From the NCBI RefSeq assembly GCF_040537815.1, contig NZ_JBEWSZ010000008.1:62001-126000 (forward strand): a stretch of 64,000 nt of DNA, given 5' to 3'. Below are positions 26,381-36,793 of the stretch, piece after piece. The first letter of the stretch is position 1. Every line of letters begins with the position of its first letter. The position numbers and the translations under genes are program-made. Under the pieces are notes generated by a model. The model was not told the origin of the DNA. It saw only the letters and a program-made list of their open reading frames with translations, and made no database searches. This DNA is from Mesorhizobium shangrilense (GTDB lineage: Bacteria; Pseudomonadota; Alphaproteobacteria; Rhizobiales; Rhizobiaceae).

Positions 26381-27751
26381 ATGTCCGATTCTCACTATCA
26401 TTCGATCGAAGGCGATACAGCGATCGGCGGTCCAGTCAGAAAAGTGGGCATTGGCATCATGCGCCCAGTCGCGGTTGCGGCCGCGATCGCGGGCGTAGGT
26501 GTCGTGCTTTATTTCCTTTTGTCCGGTCGCCAGGAAGCGCCGATCGTCGATACAACGCCGCGAGAGGAGTTTCAGCCGATCCAGGCCCCGAGGAATGACG
26601 GGTTTACGACACCAGCGCCTCCACCGTTGCCGACCGTGCAGGTTCCAGAGGCCCCACCTCCGCCGCCGCCGCCTCCACCGGCCGCCGTGGTTCCGGCAGC
26701 TATGCCGGTAGCGACGCCGGAAGACGTCGATTGCTCCAACGGCAAGAATCCTGAACATCCGAAATGCGTCGAACTTGCTCGGCAAGCGAAGTTGCTCGAG
26801 CGTGTGCGTTCGTCGTCCATGGTTTTCGATCAGTCGAATCAAACCAACGGAGCAGCTCAGCCGACAGCAAACGGGCAGGGTGGCTTTGGCGGTGGCGAGC
26901 CGTCTGCTGCTGAAGGACAAGCTGCAGGCGGTGGCGGTGGCGCTGTCGACAATGATCGCGCGTTCCTGAAGGCCATGGGCGGGCAGGGTGTTGAAGTCTC
27001 GACGGCGACGGAAAATCTCCGCACCGATGCGTGGATCCCGCAAGGAACGACGATTCGTGGCACGCTTGAGACGGCCATCAATTCGGACCTAGCCGGCATG
27101 GTGAAGGGCATCGTGCGTGAGGACGTCTATTCGTTCGATGGTCGTCGCATTCTAATCCCGGCAGGCTCGTCACTGATCGGCGACTACAAGTCTGGCGTTG
27201 AACGCGGGCAGGAGCGGGTTTTCATCGTGTGGACCCGTATGATCCGTGGCGACGGCGTGTCTGTGCAGTTGGGCTCGTATGGTACTGATCGGCTCGGCCG
27301 CTCGGGCATGACGGGCAAAGTGGACAAAAAATATTGGGAACGCTTCGGCCCGCCAGCATTGATGACGATGATCGGCGGCGCGGCACAATACGTTGCCTCA
27401 CTTGGCCAGCAGGAAACGCAGTACATTACGATCGTCAACTCGGACGGTTCAGTCACGCGCACCCCGCAGGATAACGGCGACAGTTCCCAAACCCGGGCGC
27501 GAAAAATCGCGGCTGAAACCATCGCGTCAGGGATTCAGCAGATGGCCTCTCAAGCGTTCGAAGACACCCGTAGCATCCGTCCGACGATCCATATTGCCCA
27601 GGGATCTGATATCACTGTTTTCGTCACCCGTGATTTGGACTTTGCGGACCTTTATCCCGACCCGGTGCGGGAAGAGTACGAGCGGCTTCTGCACAAGAGG
27701 GAACAGCGGGACAGTGCTACCCGCGTGCCAGACGAGCCCGTCTACAAATGA
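26381..27751 (+). CDS. virB10: VirB10-like energy-transducing protein
   Basis: The 456-residue product has a cytoplasmic N-terminus, one membrane helix at about 32-50 (VAVAAAIAGVGVVLYFLLSG) and a proline-rich stretch (APPPPPPPPPAAVVPA) crossing the periplasm. The TrbI/VirB10 domain follows (AWIPQGTTIRGTLETAINSD; IPAGSSLIGDYKSGVERGQE; FVTRDLDFADLYP). It senses ATP use by VirB11/VirD4 and gates the outer-membrane channel. It overlaps virB11 by four bases. Confidence 0.95.
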   Translation: MSDSHYHSIEGDTAIGGPVRKVGIGIMRPVAVAAAIAGVGVVLYFLLSGRQEAPIVDTTPREEFQPIQAPRNDGFTTPAPPPLPTVQVPEAPPPPPPPPPAAVVPAAMPVATPEDVDCSNGKNPEHPKCVELARQAKLLERVRSSSMVFDQSNQTNGAAQPTANGQGGFGGGEPSAAEGQAAGGGGGAVDNDRAFLKAMGGQGVEVSTATENLRTDAWIPQGTTIRGTLETAINSDLAGMVKGIVREDVYSFDGRRILIPAGSSLIGDYKSGVERGQERVFIVWTRMIRGDGVSVQLGSYGTDRLGRSGMTGKVDKKYWERFGPPALMTMIGGAAQYVASLGQQETQYITIVNSDGSVTRTPQDNGDSSQTRARKIAAETIASGIQQMASQAFEDTRSIRPTIHIAQGSDITVFVTRDLDFADLYPDPVREEYERLLHKREQRDSATRVPDEPVYK

Positions 27752-28797
27752 ATGCGCGTCCGTCCATTTCGGCTGAGCAGCACTTTCTCTCGGAAGCGCT
27801 AGAGCCAATTAAGACTTTTCTCGACGATCCGAGCATCGTCGAGATTTCGTGCCAGCGAAGCAACGAAGTGTGGCTCGAGCGTATTGGCACGCTGGCAATG
27901 GAAAAGGTGATTGTCGAAGGGGTCGAGCAAGAGGCGATACGCCATATGGCGTCTCGTGCCGCATCCTTCACCAAGCAGAACATCAACGCTGAAAAACCCT
28001 TGCTGTCGGCCACACTCGTCAATGGCGAGCGCGTCCAGTTTGTCTTGAACCCGACATCGGCAACCGGCCATGCCTTGTCGATCAGAAAGCAGTTTATCCG
28101 GCGCTTCGACCTTGACGATTATGAGAAAGCCGGCGCCTTCCGATTCACCAAGGTGACGGGTGACGACTATATCGACGATGTCGATGTCGAATTATCGAAC
28201 GTGTTGCGGGCGGGAAAGGCAAGGGCCTTTCTTGAAATGGCGGCGAAGAACCATCGCAGTATGCTGATCTCCGGGGGAACGTCGACTGGCAAGACGACAT
28301 TCCTCAACACGATGCTGACGGCTATTCCGAACAATGAACGCTTCGTATTGATGCAAGACACGCCCGAGCTCGAGCCGCGTCAAGAGAATGTCGTCTCTCT
28401 GCTCGTTTCGAAAGGGGGGCAGGGCGAAGCGCGTGTGACGATGACGGATCTGCTGGCCACCGCGCTGCGTTTGCGGCCGGATCGGATTTTTATGGGCGAG
28501 TTGCGTGGCGAAGAGGCATTCGACTTCCTGAATGCGATCAATACCGGCCATCCAGGGTCAATGTCGACCATTCACGCCAATTCGCCGCATCATGCTTTTA
28601 ATCGGTTGTCGACACTCGTTTTGAACAGCAATGTTCGCATGGAGCGCGACGATATCATTCGTTACATCCGGTCGATCATTCCGATCGTGGTGCAGTTGAA
28701 GAAGAGCGATGCTGCCGGCGGCCGCGGCGTCAGCGAAATTTATTTCGCCGATGAGGTAGATGAAGATGGCAAGCGTGTACACGGACGAGGAGATTGA
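27748..28797 (+). CDS. virB11: VirB11-like traffic ATPase
   Basis: The length of 349 residues is normal for VirB11. Walker A (GGTSTGKTTF) is near residue 175, the Asp box RFVLMQDTPEL near 200, Walker B/His box MGELRGEEAFDFLNAINTGH near 250, and STIHANSP near 273. The hexameric ATPase sits at the inner face of the membrane and switches the T4SS between pilus assembly and DNA transfer. Its 3' end overlaps virD4 by 38 bases. Confidence 0.95.
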   Translation: MNARPSISAEQHFLSEALEPIKTFLDDPSIVEISCQRSNEVWLERIGTLAMEKVIVEGVEQEAIRHMASRAASFTKQNINAEKPLLSATLVNGERVQFVLNPTSATGHALSIRKQFIRRFDLDDYEKAGAFRFTKVTGDDYIDDVDVELSNVLRAGKARAFLEMAAKNHRSMLISGGTSTGKTTFLNTMLTAIPNNERFVLMQDTPELEPRQENVVSLLVSKGGQGEARVTMTDLLATALRLRPDRIFMGELRGEEAFDFLNAINTGHPGSMSTIHANSPHHAFNRLSTLVLNSNVRMERDDIIRYIRSIIPIVVQLKKSDAAGGRGVSEIYFADEVDEDGKRVHGRGD

Positions 28798-31663
28798 CCG
28801 CCCGAAGTGGACTGGTCTCCAGAAAGTATCGTTTTTCACCTTCCCGGTGGCGCTTGTCGCTGCGATCTTGCTGTGGCTTGCTTTTTTCACGCTCATCTAT
28901 GACCTCTATGTGACGTCGTTCGGCTCGACCTCCTTCTTCGACTATATCTCCAAGGCCCCATTTCCGGATGGTGTTCGATACACCTGGTCGATCATCGGCA
29001 TCCGCAACACCTTTGGCTTGTCGGTTCTCGCCGTCGTGCTGGCGGCGCCTTTCCTCTTCGCCTGGTTTTGTCTCTGGATGATGAAAGGAGGACGAGCGCT
29101 TTCGCGCAAGATTCTTTATCTCTTGCATGTGCGATCGATGTTCAGCCTGATCGCGAATACGGCCCTTGTCTTCGCGGCCGCCTATGTCGGTGTGATCGCC
29201 TATGGCATCGGTTTTTTTCTGGTCGCGACGAAGTTCGGCCATAATGCCGCAGCGGCCGAATATTTTGGCAATCATCTCGCGGCCATGTACCAGGCGCCCT
29301 TTGGCGCGATTGATGCGGCCGGCGCCTATCAGCGGCCATCGCGTCAAACGGTATTGGCTGCACTGGCGGGGCTTGCGGCGGCCGGCGCTCTGGTAGGCTT
29401 TCCAATCGGAGCGGCGGTGCAAAAGCGTCAGCGTATGGTCATGGGCAAGGCCCGTCTCGCGACGTTGAAGGATGCGGCGGATTTCCGGCTGCGCGACAAG
29501 CACGGGATCGTGCTTGGGCTGAAGCAGGGGCTGTTGTTGCGCAATGACGGCGATCAGCATGTCATGGTCATCGGCTCGCCAGGGCAGGGTAAGTCGCGCA
29601 GTTTCGTGATCCCGACGATGATGAGCTTTCAGGGCTCCCAGTTCGTTCTCGATATGAGCGGCGAGCTGTTTGAGGAAACCTCCGGCTACATGAAAGACAA
29701 GGGGTACGATGTCTATTTGCTGGCGCCGGGTTCCAAGCTCACTGACGGCTACAATCCTCTCGATCTGATCAGCAAGGACCCAAATCAGCGGATCACCGAC
29801 CTCCAGAAGCTGACGCAAATGCTGCTTCCGGAGCGTCTTCGCTCCGATTCATCGGATTTTTGGGAGGAAAGCGCCCGTATCCTGATGACAGCCATGTTGG
29901 GTTTCGTCCTCGAATGCCCGGATACGCGAAAATCATTGAGCGAGCTCTATCGCATCCTCAACTCGATGTCGGACGAGCGCAAGGCGATCGTGCAGCTGCT
30001 TGAGAACTATGAAAGTGTTCTCTCCGATCAGACCCGTATGCAGCTGACCAAATTTTCCGGACGGCATGAAAAGCTCGGGGAGGGCATCGCGGCCGAGATC
30101 GTCGCGAAGCTCAACTTCCTGCAGAACCCTCTCGTCGAGGCCTTGACCTCCATAACGACGATCCCGGTCGACACCATCCGGAAGCGTAAGATGGTGATCT
30201 ACATCCAGGCGGACTGGAACGCGATCCAGATCTACGAGCGGCTGATCTCGATCTTCCTCCAGCAGATGGCGGACAAGCTGGTGCAGATGGGCAAGTTGCG
30301 GGATGGCGAGCACGAAATCCTCATGATGCTCGACGAGTTCGGCAATGGCGGCCGCATCGATACGGTTTTGACCCTGGCGCCATTGATCCGCAAGAACGGC
30401 GTGCGCTTCGTCTTCATTCTTCAGGACGGCGCGCAGCTCGAGCGGTTGTACCAGAAATCTGGCCAAAAGATCCTCATGGGGGCTTCAACCATCAAACTCT
30501 TTATGAACTTCCAGAACCAGGAGGACGCAACTGCGGTCTCCATAGCGGCCGGCAAGACGACGGGATGGATTGATCAGTCGTCATACACGCATCGTCATGG
30601 TCGTCGTGATCGCTCGGTTTCTAAGGTGCCGGTGGCCGTTGATCTTCTCCCGGTCAACACGCTGATGATGATGAAGCCCGAAGAAGCCATCCTGCAGGTG
30701 ACCGGAATGCCGCTGATGCGGATTATGAAGCTGGATTCGGGCGGCGAACGCATGTTCTCGAAGGTTCGCAAGTTCAAGCCTCTGCCTAAGCCACGCATGG
30801 AGCCGGTAGAATGGACCGTTGCGGATACCGTCAAATTCAACGGCTCCCGACCTTCCGCGAAGGATGCGACAGGCGAAGTGAAAGACCGGCGCGTCAAGGC
30901 AGCGATGGAGGTCGATTTTGCGTCCGTTGAGCGGCCACAGAACGCTCATGAGGTTCGTTTCTCGGTTAAGGATGGTATCCGCCAGGTGTATATCTCGTCC
31001 CTCGATGAGCTGCGTCATCGGCTTGATCTCGATGAGAAGCGTTCAGTCGGAGTGACTGAAGATGATCTGCGGAAAGAGCGGCAGAAGGAACAGCCGCCTC
31101 AAAAGATTGCAAACGTCAACACGGTATCCCTCAGCCATAACGACAAGCGCCCTAAAACCGACGATGAATCGGAATCCGATACAAAAGCAAGCCGGAAAAG
31201 ACGCCCAATTAGTGAGATGAATTCCGGTGACCGCGGCTCGCTGAATAAAGCCACCACACAGCGCGCAAACCAGGAAATTGGTGAGAAGGACGGAGCCGAC
31301 GAAGACGACCTGGAGATCGACCTTGAGAAGCTCGATCGTAACAAATATGCCAGCATCCTTACAAAGCGGGATCCTGTTCGGGAGCGGCATTTGGCGCGCG
31401 AGGATGCGCCAGATATGCAGGTCATTCGTTCGCCGGTGCTTCGGCGGCAGGAAGTCCGCGACGCGTTTGATTCCGACGTTACCGCCTTTAATCAGGTGAT
31501 TTTTGACAGCGTGAATGCGGCCAGCGAAGTCGACGCTACGGACTTGAACGCTGACGTTGATCTGATGGTGCAAAAGCTATCGGAAAGAATGTCCGACAAA
31601 ACCTCACGCAGCTATCTCGAGGAATATGCGGAGATGGCGCGTGATCCATTGGCAGAAAAATAG
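28760..31663 (+). CDS. virD4: VirD4-like coupling protein with long C-terminal extension
   Basis: The 967-residue protein has four or more N-terminal membrane helices and then the coupling-protein ATPase. Walker A (GSPGQGKSRSF) lies near residue 271, Walker B (HEILMMLDEFG) near 520 and VFILQDGAQLERLY near 553. About 300 residues after the ATPase (from about 655) are charged, low-complexity and end in an acidic helix. Classical VirD4/TraG proteins are 600-700 residues, so this extension is unusual and may bind substrate. ATG 28760 lies inside virB11; ATG 28766 is equally possible. This is the last gene of the block. Confidence 0.95.
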   Translation: MKMASVYTDEEIDRPKWTGLQKVSFFTFPVALVAAILLWLAFFTLIYDLYVTSFGSTSFFDYISKAPFPDGVRYTWSIIGIRNTFGLSVLAVVLAAPFLFAWFCLWMMKGGRALSRKILYLLHVRSMFSLIANTALVFAAAYVGVIAYGIGFFLVATKFGHNAAAAEYFGNHLAAMYQAPFGAIDAAGAYQRPSRQTVLAALAGLAAAGALVGFPIGAAVQKRQRMVMGKARLATLKDAADFRLRDKHGIVLGLKQGLLLRNDGDQHVMVIGSPGQGKSRSFVIPTMMSFQGSQFVLDMSGELFEETSGYMKDKGYDVYLLAPGSKLTDGYNPLDLISKDPNQRITDLQKLTQMLLPERLRSDSSDFWEESARILMTAMLGFVLECPDTRKSLSELYRILNSMSDERKAIVQLLENYESVLSDQTRMQLTKFSGRHEKLGEGIAAEIVAKLNFLQNPLVEALTSITTIPVDTIRKRKMVIYIQADWNAIQIYERLISIFLQQMADKLVQMGKLRDGEHEILMMLDEFGNGGRIDTVLTLAPLIRKNGVRFVFILQDGAQLERLYQKSGQKILMGASTIKLFMNFQNQEDATAVSIAAGKTTGWIDQSSYTHRHGRRDRSVSKVPVAVDLLPVNTLMMMKPEEAILQVTGMPLMRIMKLDSGGERMFSKVRKFKPLPKPRMEPVEWTVADTVKFNGSRPSAKDATGEVKDRRVKAAMEVDFASVERPQNAHEVRFSVKDGIRQVYISSLDELRHRLDLDEKRSVGVTEDDLRKERQKEQPPQKIANVNTVSLSHNDKRPKTDDESESDTKASRKRRPISEMNSGDRGSLNKATTQRANQEIGEKDGADEDDLEIDLEKLDRNKYASILTKRDPVRERHLAREDAPDMQVIRSPVLRRQEVRDAFDSDVTAFNQVIFDSVNAASEVDATDLNADVDLMVQKLSERMSDKTSRSYLEEYAEMARDPLAEK

Positions 31664-31912
31664 GGATAGAGGGAGCAGCTGATGGCGAGAGCTTTGTCAG
31701 CGATCTATCCGACGAACAAAGAGAGCGAAAACCATAATTAGATAGCAATATCAATCGCTTCAAGTTCCATAAACTATCTTATGCAACTCTAGATTGTAGG
31801 GGCTAAGTTAAAATGTCCGGGTTTGGCAAAGTAGGAATGTCGCTCCTGCTTGTGCGCTGCCAATCTCTCCGCCTTCGACGGTGCGGGAGATTGCAACTTG
31901 GGACTTGTTCTG
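31664..31912. other. post-virD4 stretch with a 19-codon truncated frame
   Basis: A short frame at 31682-31741 (MARALSAIYPTNKESENHN) follows a GGGAGC ribosome site 18 bases after virD4. It may be the cut 5' end of a gene once part of the operon. From about 31797 the sequence (GTAGGGGCTAAGTTAAAATG…) looks like the left end of the ISNCY-type element whose transposase starts at 31913. Confidence 0.4.
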
Positions 31913-33322
31913 ATGAGCGAACGCGAGCTGAAGCGTATCGAGGTTTTGTCGAAGGTCATTGAACGACGCATCTCCACTGCGTCGGGCGCGAAGATCCTGG
32001 GGCTCACGGTCCGCCAGACCCAACGATTATTGAGGACATTCCAAGACGACGGTGCCGCGGCTCTCCGGCACAAGGCGCGCGGCAGATGTTCGAACAATCG
32101 CATCGTCGATAACGTTCGCGACTTTGTCCTGGAGCTCATCCGCGAACACTATGTCGACTTTGGTCCGACGCTTGTCCGCGAGAAGCTGCTCGAGCGACAC
32201 CAGATAGCGGTCAGCAAAGAGACGCTGCGCAAGTGGATGACCGAAGCCGCCATTTGGACATCGCGACGTGAGCGCAAGCGCCAGATTCATCAACCGCGTG
32301 GCAGGCGAGATTGCTTCGGCGAGTTGGTTCAGATCGACGGATCGCACCATTGGTGGTTCGAGAGCCGGGGGCCAAAGTGCGCCCTGCTCGTCTACATCGA
32401 TGACGCCACCGGCAAGCTGCTGCATCTGCGCTTTGCCGGTTCCGAGAACACGTTCGACTATCTGATCGCCACCAAGGCGTATTTGCAGGAATGGGGCAAG
32501 CCGATCTCCTTCTACAGCGACAAGCATGGCGTGTTTCGCACGACGCATGGTTCGGAGAAGGATCGAACGACTGGCCTGACGCAGTTCGGTCGCGCGCTCT
32601 ACGAACTGAACATCGACATCATCTGCGCCAACAGCCCGCAGGCCAAGGGTCGCGTCGAGCGCGCCAATCAGACGCTGCAGGACCGGCTTGTGAAGGAGCT
32701 GCGCCTTCGCGGCATCAGCACGATCGAGGCGGCCAATGCCTATGCGGCTGAGTTTGCTACCGACTTCAATGCCCGTTTTGGCAAGGAACCACGCAATCCG
32801 AAGGACATGCATCGCCCCCTTGCCGATCATGAGAATCTGGACAGTGCGATGTGCCGCAAGGAGATGCGGACTCTGTCCCAGGCTTTGACACTGCGCTACG
32901 ACAAGGTGCTGTTCATTCTCGATCCGAGCGTCTTCGCTAAGCGCCTGGCCGGTAAGAAGGTCGTCGTCTGCGACTATCCCGATGGCCGCCTCGAGATCAT
33001 GGAGGGCAGCACGTCCCTACCCTATAGAACTTTTGACAAGCTGCGCTCGGTACACAGATCGGAGATCGTCGAGAACAAACGCCTGGATGAAGCGCTTGCA
33101 ATGGTGGCCGAGATGCAGGCCGGCCGTGAGCTGACACGCAGCCAACACGGACCGCGGCGCACAGGCCAGGCGAACCACTTGTTCGGCATTCCCGATGGCA
33201 GCCAGAGCAATGGCTACCAGAAGCGTGGCCGCAAGCCTGGTCGACGGACGGATTTCATGAACGATCCCGCCGTCATCGCTCGGCGAGAACAGGCATTGGC
33301 GGGGCTGTTGGCTGCGGAGTAG
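31913..33322 (+). mobile_element. ISNCY-type DDE transposase
   Basis: The 469-residue product begins MSERELKRIEVLSKVIERRI; an upstream in-frame start at 31850 is less likely. A helix-turn-helix (ASGAKILGLTVRQTQRLLRT) is followed by an integrase core. Catalytic candidates are Asp in QIDGSHHWWF, Asp in FYSDKHGVFR and Glu in KGRVERANQTLQ. The family is common in Rhizobiales as ISNCY. The left end near 31797 is a candidate. I could not find its mirror image downstream of 33322, so the right end may be lost or diverged. It lies just after virD4 without interrupting it. Confidence 0.85.
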
Positions 33323-33655
33323 ACGTCCAGTCCGGCACTCAAAGCTCACATGAGGAATTTGGCGTCAAGGTGTTTCAGGCGAGCACGAGCTTCTCCTTGT
33401 TCTATTGTTTCGGAGTCCATGGTCTGAGCCGGTTCGCGTGACCCGGCTCGTCTCCGATGCCGGTTCAAACTCACATACGGTTGCCGTATTGTACGGCAGC
33501 ACCAACATCCCGCTTGCGTTGCGGCAAAGGCTCAGGAGAACGGGACCATTCTAAAGCGCGGCATTTGAAGCCAAACTTTGAGGCGGTTCGCTCACCTGGA
33601 TCCGCCAGGATTGATCAGTCCTGGAAGATTGCTGAATTGGGTTGAGCGTTCGCCA
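33323..33655. other. inter-IS stretch, nothing recognised
   Basis: The 333 bases between two transposase genes probably contain the ends of both elements. No supported gene, and no clear terminal inverted repeat, could be seen. Confidence 0.35.
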
Positions 33656-34831
33656 TTATGCGGTCTTCATCACCGCCCCTTCAATGACAACGCCGAAAGT
33701 CACATACTTCCAAAGCGCAATCAGGAGCTTTCGCGCCAGCGCCACGATGGCACTCTTTTTCATCCGACCATCATTCGATTGGACCCGCTCCATAAACCAG
33801 CCGGTTAACGCCGACATCGGTTGATTGCGCAGCCACAGCCACGACAGTTGGATCATTGTCGTGCGTAGCCGAGGATTGCCGGCCTTCGACACACCTTGTT
33901 CGCGATCAACGGTTCCACTCTGCCAGGGTGTCGGCGCCAATCCTGCATAGGCAGCAACCTGGCGCCGGTTGTCGAAATGGCGAGACAGTCCCTCGCCCCA
34001 GAGGATGGCGGCAAACTCGGCGCCAATGCCCTTGAGGGCGCATAGCCTTGCTGCGGGCGTCGACGCGGTGGTCATCACATCTTTGGTCACGGCTATCATC
34101 GCATCGCGCGCGTGCTCCACCGCAACTATATGCTCCAGCAGTAATTCAAGCCGATCAAGTTCCCGTTCTATTTGAGCGCTGATGTGCTTCGGCAACGGAC
34201 GGCCATCGCCGGTCCTCAGGCTTTCCAGCTGTTTGCGCCGGTCTTTGCGAAGCGGTACGTAACCGCTGACGCCCTGGGCAAAGAGCAGGCCCTTTATGCG
34301 ATTGACATGCTCCACCCGCTCCGCAATCAGCACTTTGCGTTCCCGGCAGACGCGACGCCGATCTTCCTCTTCCGGGCTCGGCGCTCTGACCATCGCGCAC
34401 ACACGCGGCTCACCGCGTTTGAACGCGAGAAGCGCCCGAACCAACGCCTCTCCATCGATCCTGTCGGTCTTCGCACGCCGGCGGCGACGCGAAGCGGCAA
34501 TCGACGCCGCATCGACAACATGGCTCTCGATCCCGTTCGCCTCCAACACGCGATGTATCCAAAAACCGTCCAACCCTGCTTCCTGAATTGTCACAATCGG
34601 AAATGAGCACCCGGTTCGAGAGTGGGCCTTCTTCCGTATGTGGTCGAACAGATTCATCAGCTCGGCAACATCGCCGCCGCTCACCACATGCCTGGACATC
34701 TTCTCGCCGCCACCCGGCGACAACGACGTGATCAGCCAGGTCGATCGACTGAGTTCCAGGGAAACAAAAATTGCGCCAAGATCGACACGGATCGCGGTCG
34801 GCAATTCGGATTGGAAGGATATGTTCTCCAT
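33656..34831 (-). mobile_element. IS110-family transposase
   Basis: The 391-residue product carries the IS110 arrangement. An N-terminal RuvC-like DEDD domain includes VDLGAIFVSLELSRST and later the block AKTDRIDGEALVRALL. A C-terminal transposase domain has ALKGIGAEFAAILWGEGLSR, then VAAYAGLAPTPWQSGTVDRE with the catalytic Ser region QGVSKAGNPRLR. IS110 elements lack obvious terminal inverted repeats, so boundaries cannot be set by eye. The gene appears complete. Confidence 0.9.
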
Positions 34832-35578
34832 GGCCGTCTCCTGTTGAGCGAGTGCTTCTATGCAGCCTCACTCTGACAGAGCGCCGACCGCGGTTCACTC
34901 CTCATGGGATCTAAAGCCGGGGAGCTTGGCTGAGCCGCACCCGATCGGGCTGCGCAACCCTGACCAGCTTACGCCCGATCGGGCGCTAACGTCGGCGCCA
35001 AGAAGCGCGTCACTGTCGCGTTTCTAAATTGCTGCGACCTGCTGTGCGAATTACCCCGTTGCGACATTTCTACTTTGCTGGCCAAGCGACATTCGAACTT
35101 GGTTGCAACATAGATTGAATGTATGTGTGCAAGCAATCTGGCATAGTTGCTGCTCCGGTCGGGGATGCTGCTGATTCACTACAATAGCCGACATGTGATG
35201 GAGAAAATCCTCACGCCTGGGGAGCCGACGGTCGAGGGCAGCGTTCATGCGGGGTTGGACGTTTCATTTGGCGATTTGCGCGAGTGGCACACTGGGAAGA
35301 TGTCGCGGCAAGCGTTCGCCACCCAGTCAGATCATCGGTATTCTTCTTTTATCCGCGGGAGCCGCTCACGCGGAAGTTTTCGACTGTCGATCTGCTGGGG
35401 GACATCAAAGTCGCCACAATGGCGGCTATGAGAGCGTAGCCCGGCTTGCAGAACCGGGTAATCGCGACAGGTTGGCGGTGCGCGGCTTACGAGGGGCAAC
35501 CTATGCGAAAATGTGTCGGCTGTACTTTGGCGGACATCGACCATCCTGGTCGGCCGCACTCTATGCGGACCCCCGGGT
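34832..35578. other. probable insertion-sequence remnant region
   Basis: About 750 bases lack a convincing gene. Near 34940-34990 the 12-base palindrome GCCCGATCGGGC occurs once in full and once nearly so. At 35010-35115 several related motifs occur (GTCGCGTTTCTAAATTGCTG, GTTGCGACATTTCTACTTTG, AAGCGACATTCG). Repeated subterminal motifs of this kind are seen at ends of large IS elements, so I suspect an IS end. A signal-peptide-like frame at 35247-35651 has no supported start. Confidence 0.35.
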
Positions 35579-36556
35579 TCAGGACTTGGAGGATAAATCG
35601 GCTTGGTCGCCGACCTTTCCGAGCCGGTCGCGGATATATGCCTCTATGTAGTCGAAGACCTCCGCCGCACCCTCATCAGTCTCGATCAGATCGATGGGGC
35701 GACGGCAGCCGAGATGGTCGCTCTCCTTACGCGCCCATTTCAGGATTTCGCCTTCGGTGCGCAGAACCGGCCGGGCCATCTCCAGCATTTTCGCAAGGTG
35801 ATGCGGCTTCGCATACCATGAGTGCGGCTTGATGCTGGCGCGGCGGCGGCCGGGAACGATATCTGGCAATTGTGAGGCGCGCAGCTCATCCTGCGAAATA
35901 TGCCGCCTGACCCAATGGGCGAGTTGGGCCAGCGAGGCGTTTGCTTCGCGTTCAAGGTCACTGCCCACCCCGACTTTGCGCGTCGGTATCACCAAGCCGC
36001 GGACGATGTGCGGGCAACGAGCCTTCAGGATGTCCAACGCCGGCGCGAGGTCGGTGTCGTTGGTGACGAGCACCACTTGATCGACCTCCCCACTAAGAGC
36101 ATCGTCGTAGAGCTGAAGCGCCAGATTCACATCGGACTGCTTCTCCTCGAGCTTCCAGACCTGGATCTTGTCGCAATCGCGCGGCCAGCGCTTCGGATCG
36201 TCGGCTGGAACAATATGCTGATTGGCCTTGTAGAGCGAGTAGTGACCCATCACGAAGGACAGCCGGCCACCGCAATGTGTCGTCAGCGCATTGTGGTACT
36301 GGGCCTGAGACGACACCGAGTCCTCGCCCTTTGCCGCACTTCCAATGATCTTTGCCGTGAAATATTTGATCGCGCAGTCTGGATGCAGGATCATGGTCGC
36401 CGGATCGGCGTCAGGCGCGGGCCGGTAGAGGATAGTGGGCAGGATATGCGTCTCGAATAGGGTGAGCACGTCGAGCCACTTGAAGGCGGTCGTTCGCAGG
36501 CAACCGTAGTAGAGATTGTAACCGTCGATATAGATTCGGGTTCGTAACGCCGCCAC
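35579..36556 (-). CDS. NYN-domain protein with MbcA/ParS/Xre-like C-terminal domain
   Basis: GTG 36556 is preferred because upstream in-frame sequence runs through a terminator-like hairpin. The first 225 residues form a NYN (PIN-like) nuclease-type domain: RTRIYIDGYNLYYGCLR with the first Asp, KQSDVNLALQLYDDAL with the second acidic cluster, and VDQVVLVTNDTDLAPALDI with the third. The last 50 residues (GEILKWARKESDHLGCRRPI, then DLIETDEGAAEVFDYIEAYI) resemble the toxin-binding domain of MbcA/ParS/Xre antitoxins (DUF2384). The first part predicts an RNase or related nuclease. The fusion is the odd point. The gene stands alone between IS remnants. Confidence 0.75.
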   Translation of the reverse strand: MAALRTRIYIDGYNLYYGCLRTTAFKWLDVLTLFETHILPTILYRPAPDADPATMILHPDCAIKYFTAKIIGSAAKGEDSVSSQAQYHNALTTHCGGRLSFVMGHYSLYKANQHIVPADDPKRWPRDCDKIQVWKLEEKQSDVNLALQLYDDALSGEVDQVVLVTNDTDLAPALDILKARCPHIVRGLVIPTRKVGVGSDLEREANASLAQLAHWVRRHISQDELRASQLPDIVPGRRRASIKPHSWYAKPHHLAKMLEMARPVLRTEGEILKWARKESDHLGCRRPIDLIETDEGAAEVFDYIEAYIRDRLGKVGDQADLSSKS

Positions 36557-36572
36557 CCCTGCCCCCAAGACA

Positions 36573-36601
36573 TAAAAAAACCGGCTTGCGCCGGCTTTTT
36601 T
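36573..36601. terminator. bidirectional terminator-type hairpin upstream of the NYN gene
   Basis: A stem CCGGC/GCCGG with a 4-base loop is flanked by a run of A on the left and T on the right, so it can stop transcription in either direction. It lies 17 bases upstream of the NYN start in the leftward sense. It could insulate the gene from upstream reading or act as an attenuator. A dyad AACAC…GTGTT at 36652-36667 lies further upstream and may be an operator. Confidence 0.6.
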
Positions 36602-36793
36602 CCCCAACCGCCCGGAGCCCGTGTCTCTCAGGATGCTGGGTTAGTTGTTAGAACACAACATAGTGTTGGATGACCCTCTCGTCAACGGGTTTACGGGGTC
36701 GCGCTTGTTCCGCAATGCGCAATTTCGTTCTCAATGCACCTAAAATACGGATCTACGCGACATCCGCAATCCTGTTGAAGGGGGCGATACCAT

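Noticed and set aside
31797..33420. Exact insertion-sequence boundaries with terminal inverted repeats
   Set aside because: A left-end candidate is visible near 31797 but I could not find its complement to the right, so no boundaries are claimed.
34940..35120. Second oriT or operator from the GCCCGATCGGGC palindromes
   Set aside because: They lie in IS debris, far from regulated genes, and no nick core is next to them.
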